Assembly: GCA_021797415.1 (NCBI GenBank)
Contig: JAJZZT010000547.1
Coordinates: 1 to 7,624 of the forward strand
Origin: Bacillota bacterium
GTDB taxonomy: Bacteria; Bacillota; Bacilli; Alicyclobacillales; SLC66
Direction: 5' to 3'
DNA: 7,624 nt
Translations under genes and position numbers: made by a program
Shown here: piece after piece, positions 5,494 to 7,624 of the stretch
How positions within the stretch are numbered: position 1 is the stretch's first letter
Layout of the letters: every line of letters begins with the position of its first letter
Notes under the pieces: generated by a model
Seen by the model: the letters and a program-made list of their open reading frames with translations, nothing else
The model's database searches: none
Told to the model about the DNA's origin: nothing

Positions 5494-6213
5494 ATGGTAG
5501 CGATCCTCGGCGTGCGTTTTACTCATGTGACGGAAGACGAGGCGTTCGCGCGTTGCGCGGCCTACATGGAGGGCGGAGAGCCCAGGGTGGTGCTCACGGC
5601 GGGGCCGGAGTTTGTCATGGCCGCGCAAAAACAGGCGGAACTGCGTAAGGCGGCGGAGCGCGCCGATCTTGTGACGGCGGATGGCATCGGCGTAGTAATC
5701 GCCTCGCGCTGGTATCGCGCCCCGCTGCCGGAGCGCGTGACCGGAGCGGAACTGACCGAGCGCCTGCTGGCGCACGCGGCCGCGCGCGGGCTGCGTGTAT
5801 ATTTCCTTGGCGCGGCTGAGGACTCGTTGCAAAAGGCGCTGCAAACGGTGCGCGCCCGCTTTCCGTCTCTTGCTGTCGATGGGCGCAACGGATTTTTTTC
5901 TGACGCAAAGACGCCGGAGGTTCTTGCGGCGGCGCGGTCCTTCGCGCCACACCTTCTGCTGGTGGGACTCGGCCAACCGCGCCAGGATTTGTTCATTCAG
6001 CGATACAAGGACGAACTGGGTGTGCCGCTTTCGATTGGCATCGGCGGAGTGATCGATGTGATCGCGGGCAACGTCAAACGCGCTCCGCGCGCGATTCGCC
6101 GCGCCCGCCTTGAGTGGCTGTATCGCCTGCTGCAAGAACCGCGCCGTTTTCGCCGTCAGACGGCGCTTCCCCTGTTCGCGTGGCGTGCCTGGCGGGAGTC
6201 GCATGGCCGATGA
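5494..6213 (+). CDS. tagA: WecG/TagA/CpsF-family glycosyltransferase
   Basis: This 239-residue enzyme belongs to the family that transfers N-acetylmannosamine or a related sugar to undecaprenyl-diphosphate-GlcNAc at the inner membrane face, an early step of wall teichoic acid or exopolysaccharide linkage-unit synthesis. ATG 5494 is chosen because GGAG (5483-5486) is 7 nt upstream and ILGVRF is the usual N-terminus; GTG 5479 is possible. Motifs are ADGIG 62-66 with Asp63 (the likely catalytic-base position by analogy with TagA), PERVTG 79-84, LGAAED 105-110, GLGQPRQ 158-164, GIGGVIDVIAGNVKRAP 182-198 and EWLYRLLQEPRR 207-218. An Arg-rich C-terminal tail follows; in TagA this tail completes the active site at the membrane. 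Length is normal. Residues 35-39 read TAGPE where many members have an Asn before PE. It follows the c-di-GMP riboswitch leader. The exact sugar and polymer cannot be read from sequence. Confidence 0.92.
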   Translation: MVAILGVRFTHVTEDEAFARCAAYMEGGEPRVVLTAGPEFVMAAQKQAELRKAAERADLVTADGIGVVIASRWYRAPLPERVTGAELTERLLAHAAARGLRVYFLGAAEDSLQKALQTVRARFPSLAVDGRNGFFSDAKTPEVLAAARSFAPHLLLVGLGQPRQDLFIQRYKDELGVPLSIGIGGVIDVIAGNVKRAPRAIRRARLEWLYRLLQEPRRFRRQTALPLFAWRAWRESHGR

Positions 6214-6269
6214 AAAAAGGCGAGTTGCTGGTTCTCTGACCAGGTGGACATTCGTTTGACATTTGCTCT

Positions 6270-6284
6270 ACAGACTTCGTCTGT
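6270..6284. other. Small perfect hairpin after the glycosyltransferase
   Basis: ACAGAC (6270-6275) and GTCTGT (6279-6284) form a perfect 6-bp stem with a TTC loop. No U-run follows. A TTGACA at 6256-6261 just upstream has no matching -10. Confidence 0.4.
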
Positions 6285-6337
6285 GAAGCGCTTGGCCTGC
6301 GTATGTGGGCGTCAGACGGCTTGGACCCTGCGGTTCA

Positions 6338-6354
6338 AACCGGCGCCGCCGGTT
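6338..6354 (+). terminator. GC-rich hairpin, possible terminator of the glycosyltransferase
   Basis: AACCGGC (6338-6344), loop GCC and GCCGGTT (6348-6354) form a perfect 7-bp stem, followed by CGTTTCC. The stem is strong but the U-run is poor. It lies between the glycosyltransferase and the spore-protein gene and nothing else in 6214-6471 is gene-like. Confidence 0.4.
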
Positions 6355-6471
6355 CGTTTCCATTGAAGATACGGGGTGAATCCGACAAAATGTAACGTCG
6401 TAACGCTCACCGTGACGGCGGACAATAGGCTCGTCGACGCAAGCATACCACGTCAGGGGAGAGTGATCGTC

Positions 6472-6690
6472 ATGGCGAGCGGATTCACACAGATCATCAA
6501 GGGAGCGCACAAGGCGCTGGACGACATGAAGTACGAGATCGCCGCCGAACTCGGGTTGCCCGTTTTTCAGGGAAGCGAGGACTACTGGGGACAGATCATG
6601 ACCAAGGACGCGGGGACGGTCGGCGGCCAGTTGACCAGAAAACTCGTCGCCTTCGGCGAACTCGCGCTGTCGCAGCAAAACCCGCAGTAA
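6472..6690 (+). CDS. Alpha/beta-type small acid-soluble spore protein
   Basis: This is a 72-residue DNA-binding protein of the alpha/beta SASP family, made in the forespore. It coats spore DNA, protects it from UV and heat, and is degraded by the germination protease GPR. The first signature is at 20-29 (KYEIAAELGL), which contains the E-I-A-x-E region where GPR cuts in this family. The second signature is at 45-59 (KDAGTVGGQLTRKLV). ATG 6472 is preferred: AGGGGAG (6455-6461) is 10 nt upstream and the N-terminus is then of normal length. GTG 6463 and other upstream starts are in frame but lie too near or beyond the binding site. Insertion of EDYWGQIM between the signatures is typical in outline (usually NLTS-like), though Tyr-Trp there is less usual. 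It should be transcribed by sigma-G, but no convincing sigma-G promoter was found. It is a single gene with no visible strong terminator. Confidence 0.93.
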   Translation: MASGFTQIIKGAHKALDDMKYEIAAELGLPVFQGSEDYWGQIMTKDAGTVGGQLTRKLVAFGELALSQQNPQ

Positions 6691-6710
6691 CCCGCATCGC
6701 GCACACGTCC

Positions 6711-6759
6711 AAGGGGAACAGTGATAAAGTCCGCAAGGGGAACATGGGATAATGTCCGC
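6711..6759. repeat. Two tandem inner-cassette end fragments
   Basis: The two direct copies are AAGGGGAACAGTGATAAAGT plus CCGC (6711-6734) and AAGGGGAACATGGGATAATG plus TCCGC (6735-6759). Both match the inner-cassette end of outer copy 1, which reads AAGGGGACATGGGATAAAGT on the minus strand. Here they stand head to tail and outside any outer element. Confidence 0.7.
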
Positions 6760-6900
6760 GCCATGGACAAGGTTCGCTGGGCCGGCGCCCTGCCCTGTGC
6801 CCGGCGAGTTCCGCGCCATGGACAAGGTTTGCTGGGTCGCCAGTATCCCTTTGCTCGTCGCGAGTTTAGCGATAGCGGTGTCCGAGCAGGAGCAAAGGGA
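6757..6900. repeat. 57-bp-family repeats, locus 2 (two diverged units plus terminal segment)
   Basis: A diverged unit at about 6757-6805 (GCGCCATGGACAAGGTTCGC) is followed by a 56-nt unit at 6806-6861 and the terminal segment 6862-6900, which starts GAGTTTAGCGATAGCGG and is identical to 229-267. The order of parts is the same as at the start of the window, but with two units instead of at least four and with more divergence. Confidence 0.8.
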
Positions 6901-6903
6901 TAC
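6843..6903. repeat. Hairpin closing locus 2 of the 57-bp family
   Basis: GTATCCCTTTGCTC (6843-6856) and GAGCAAAGGGATAC (6890-6903) are a perfect 14-bp inverted repeat around the same 33-nt loop seen at 224-256. The inner 10 bp of the stem are constant between loci, whereas the outer pairs differ (GTAT versus CGTCAT with partners that change to match). Confidence 0.85.
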
Positions 6904-6932
6904 GGGCGGCTAGCCCCTGACCCTCATTTTCA

Positions 6933-6970
6933 AGATAGAGCGTTTGAGGCTTCAGCCAAACGCTCTATCT
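6933..6970. repeat. Free-standing perfect 14-bp hairpin
   Basis: AGATAGAGCGTTTG (6933-6946) and CAAACGCTCTATCT (6957-6970) pair perfectly around a 10-nt loop. No U-run follows on either strand. The stem resembles the hairpin in outer copy 2 (7156-7191) except at two adjacent pairs, which are both changed and still complementary. The rest of 6904-7020 shows nothing that I recognise apart from a small GGGC/GCCC stem at 6904-6916. Confidence 0.85.
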
Positions 6971-7025
6971 GCTGTGCGCGTGACTGGTGCGATCCCACCC
7001 CTTCCGGCATATTGCTATCCTTATA

Positions 7026-7302
7026 GAGGTTGTTCAAAAAGGGGGCAGAACTCCCTGGCACATTGCCGCGTCATCGCCAGAAATGCTCCCTCACGTACCA
7101 AAAACGTACGCTCAGGGACATGGGATAAACCCAATTCCGGCAGGCGAATGGCGTGGATATCGCGTTTGACGGAAACCTCAAACGCGATATCTGGAATCCT
7201 ATCGCCTGCAAAGAGGACTTTATCCCATGTCCCCTCGGTCCGCGTTTCTGGCTGCTTTCTTGCACTGTGCGGGTCAACCCTGCCCCCTTTTTGAACAGGC
7301 TC
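7026..7302 (+). mobile_element. MITE-like outer element, copy 2 (277 bp)
   Basis: The ends are GAGGTTGTTCAAAAAGGGGG at 7026 and the complement of GAGCCTGTTCAAAAAGGGGG ending at 7302. Direct repeats TTATA flank it at 7021-7025 and 7303-7307. The whole element is a long imperfect palindrome: the ends pair, GCCAGAAATGC pairs largely with GCGTTTCTGGC, the cassette arms pair, and GCAGGCGA pairs with TCGCCTGC. No transposase is encoded. The preceding bases ATCC are shared with copy 3, so the true border could be a few bases further out. Confidence 0.85.
7114..7233. repeat. Inner cassette in outer copy 2, with a unique central hairpin
   Basis: The arms GGGACATGGGATAAA (7115-7129) and TTTATCCCATGTCCC (7219-7233) are perfect over 15 bp. 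CTC borders it on both sides (7111-7113 and 7234-7236), while outer copy 1 has a single CTC at the empty site, consistent with a 3-bp target duplication. GCAGGCGA and TCGCCTGC form a second pair, and the centre is a perfect 13-bp hairpin GATATCGCGTTTG (7156-7168) and CAAACGCGATATC (7179-7191) with a 10-nt loop. Confidence 0.75.
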
Positions 7303-7315
7303 TTATATATATCGT

Positions 7316-7376
7316 GCGCCGTTCGCGCCCTGCGTCGCCGTTCGCTTCCTTCCTCATTTGCGCTCTGCGCCGTTCG
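7316..7376. repeat. Three short direct repeats between outer copies 2 and 3
   Basis: GCGCCGTTCG occurs at 7316-7325 and 7367-7376, with a one-base variant TCGCCGTTCG at 7335-7344. They lie in the 143-bp gap between two mobile elements, directly before a promoter-like sequence. Confidence 0.5.
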
Positions 7377-7405
7377 TTGACACCCGGGACGGTCTGTACT
7401 AGAGT
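7377..7405 (+). promoter_or_regulatory. Promoter-like sequence pointing into outer copy 3
   Basis: A perfect TTGACA (7377-7382), a 17-nt spacer and TAGAGT (7400-7405). Downstream there is only a 12-codon open frame (ATG 7413) ending in a TAG formed at the left edge of the element, and no ribosome binding site. Confidence 0.4.
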
Positions 7406-7450
7406 GATTGCTATGGCGGCGGCATCTTCAGCGTTCGTCATATCCTTATA

Positions 7451-7624
7451 GAGGTTGTTCAAAAAGGGGTCAGAACTCCCTGACGCTGGCGGAGCCATCG
7501 CCAGAAATGCTCCCTTACGTACCCAAAAACGTACGCTCGGGGACATGGGATAAACCCAATTCCGGCAGGCGTGTTACAGTACATTTCGTGTCCGATTAGA
7601 GCATCGGACACGAAATGTGGAACT
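7451..7624 (+). mobile_element. MITE-like outer element, copy 3 (cut by window end)
   Basis: It begins GAGGTTGTTCAAAAAGGGGT after TTATA (7446-7450) and follows copy 2 closely through CATCGCCAGAAATGCTCCCT and GTACGCTCGG. The inner-cassette arm GGGACATGGGATAAA is at 7540-7554, at the same position as in copy 2, followed by the shared CCCAATTCCGGCAGGCG. The sequence then departs completely from copy 2. The right half lies outside the window. Confidence 0.85.
7581..7618. repeat. Unique perfect 16-bp hairpin in the cassette of outer copy 3
   Basis: ACATTTCGTGTCCGAT (7581-7596) and ATCGGACACGAAATGT (7603-7618) pair perfectly around TAGAGC. It occupies the place of the 7156-7191 hairpin of copy 2 but shares no sequence with it. 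Confidence 0.85.

Noticed and set aside
5470..6204. Long minus-strand open frame opposite the glycosyltransferase
   Set aside because: It is a shadow of the high-GC sense gene, with Arg-rich low-complexity sequence and no domain resemblance, while the plus frame has complete family motifs.
6210..6239. Nine-codon open frame overlapping the glycosyltransferase stop (ATGA)
   Set aside because: It is too short (MKKGELLVL) and the sequence beyond its stop shows no continuing protein; it is probably chance.
6423..6450. Sigma-G-like promoter (CAATA, 16-nt spacer, CATACCA) before the spore-protein gene
   Set aside because: A start from this -10 would fall on the ribosome binding site at 6455-6461, leaving almost no leader. 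The -35 is also imperfect.
7026..7624. Insertion sequences with a transposase gene
   Set aside because: The elements are under 300 bp and no frame carries a DDE or HUH-type motif. They are called non-autonomous instead, and I could not assign them to an IS family from their ends.

Overview
The window looks like chromosomal DNA from a spore-forming, fairly GC-rich Bacillota (Bacilli). The evidence is an alpha/beta-type small acid-soluble spore protein, a TagA/WecG-type glycosyltransferase, a Gram-positive-style cold-shock gene, strong Shine-Dalgarno sequences and a c-di-GMP-I riboswitch. An acidophilic Alicyclobacillaceae-like host would fit, but that is a guess from overall style. No database search was possible.

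Layout. At 1-276 there is a tandem array of a 57-bp unit ending in a long hairpin. At 475-2034 lies a secreted His-rich protein with C-terminal Ig-like repeats, followed by a 34-bp perfect palindrome. A cold-shock gene runs on the minus strand (2273-2470), with its own promoter and a clear minus-strand terminator. Divergent from it are two tandem paralogues (2663-3613 and 3907-4884), exported proteins with an N-terminal copper-amine-oxidase-N1-like domain and a C-terminal NPCBM-like domain. They are separated by a 206-bp mobile element inserted exactly at the stop codon of the first. A 21-bp tandem repeat overlaps the stop of the second. A strong sigma-A promoter (5005-5033) then drives a c-di-GMP-I (GEMM-I) riboswitch (about 5052-5138) with a long structured leader. 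The next gene is the TagA/WecG-like transferase (5494-6213), followed by the spore protein gene (6472-6690).

The remaining 3' part (6691-7624) holds no convincing gene. It is a patchwork of repeats: two fragments of an inner cassette, a second copy of the 57-bp-family hairpin, a free-standing perfect hairpin, and two more copies of the mobile element found between the paralogues.

The most unusual content is this repeat system. (i) Outer elements (206 and 277 bp, plus one cut by the window edge) carry inverted ends starting GAGGTTGTTC/GAGCCTGTTC and are flanked by 5-bp AT-rich direct repeats. (ii) Inside them sits a smaller cassette bounded by GGGACATGGGATAAA inverted arms. It occupies different positions in different outer copies, so it appears to move on its own. 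(iii) The centres of the cassettes in two copies hold perfect hairpins whose sequences differ completely between copies. (iv) A separate family has a constant 33-nt loop and arms whose outer parts differ between loci yet remain self-complementary. No transposase is visible, so all of these must be mobilised in trans or be relics.

Functional links. The riboswitch suggests that c-di-GMP controls the leader upstream of the glycosyltransferase, which would tie second-messenger signalling to cell-surface polymer synthesis, but 355 nt and a terminator-like hairpin lie between them. The secreted Ig-like protein and the NPCBM paralogues also point to the cell surface.
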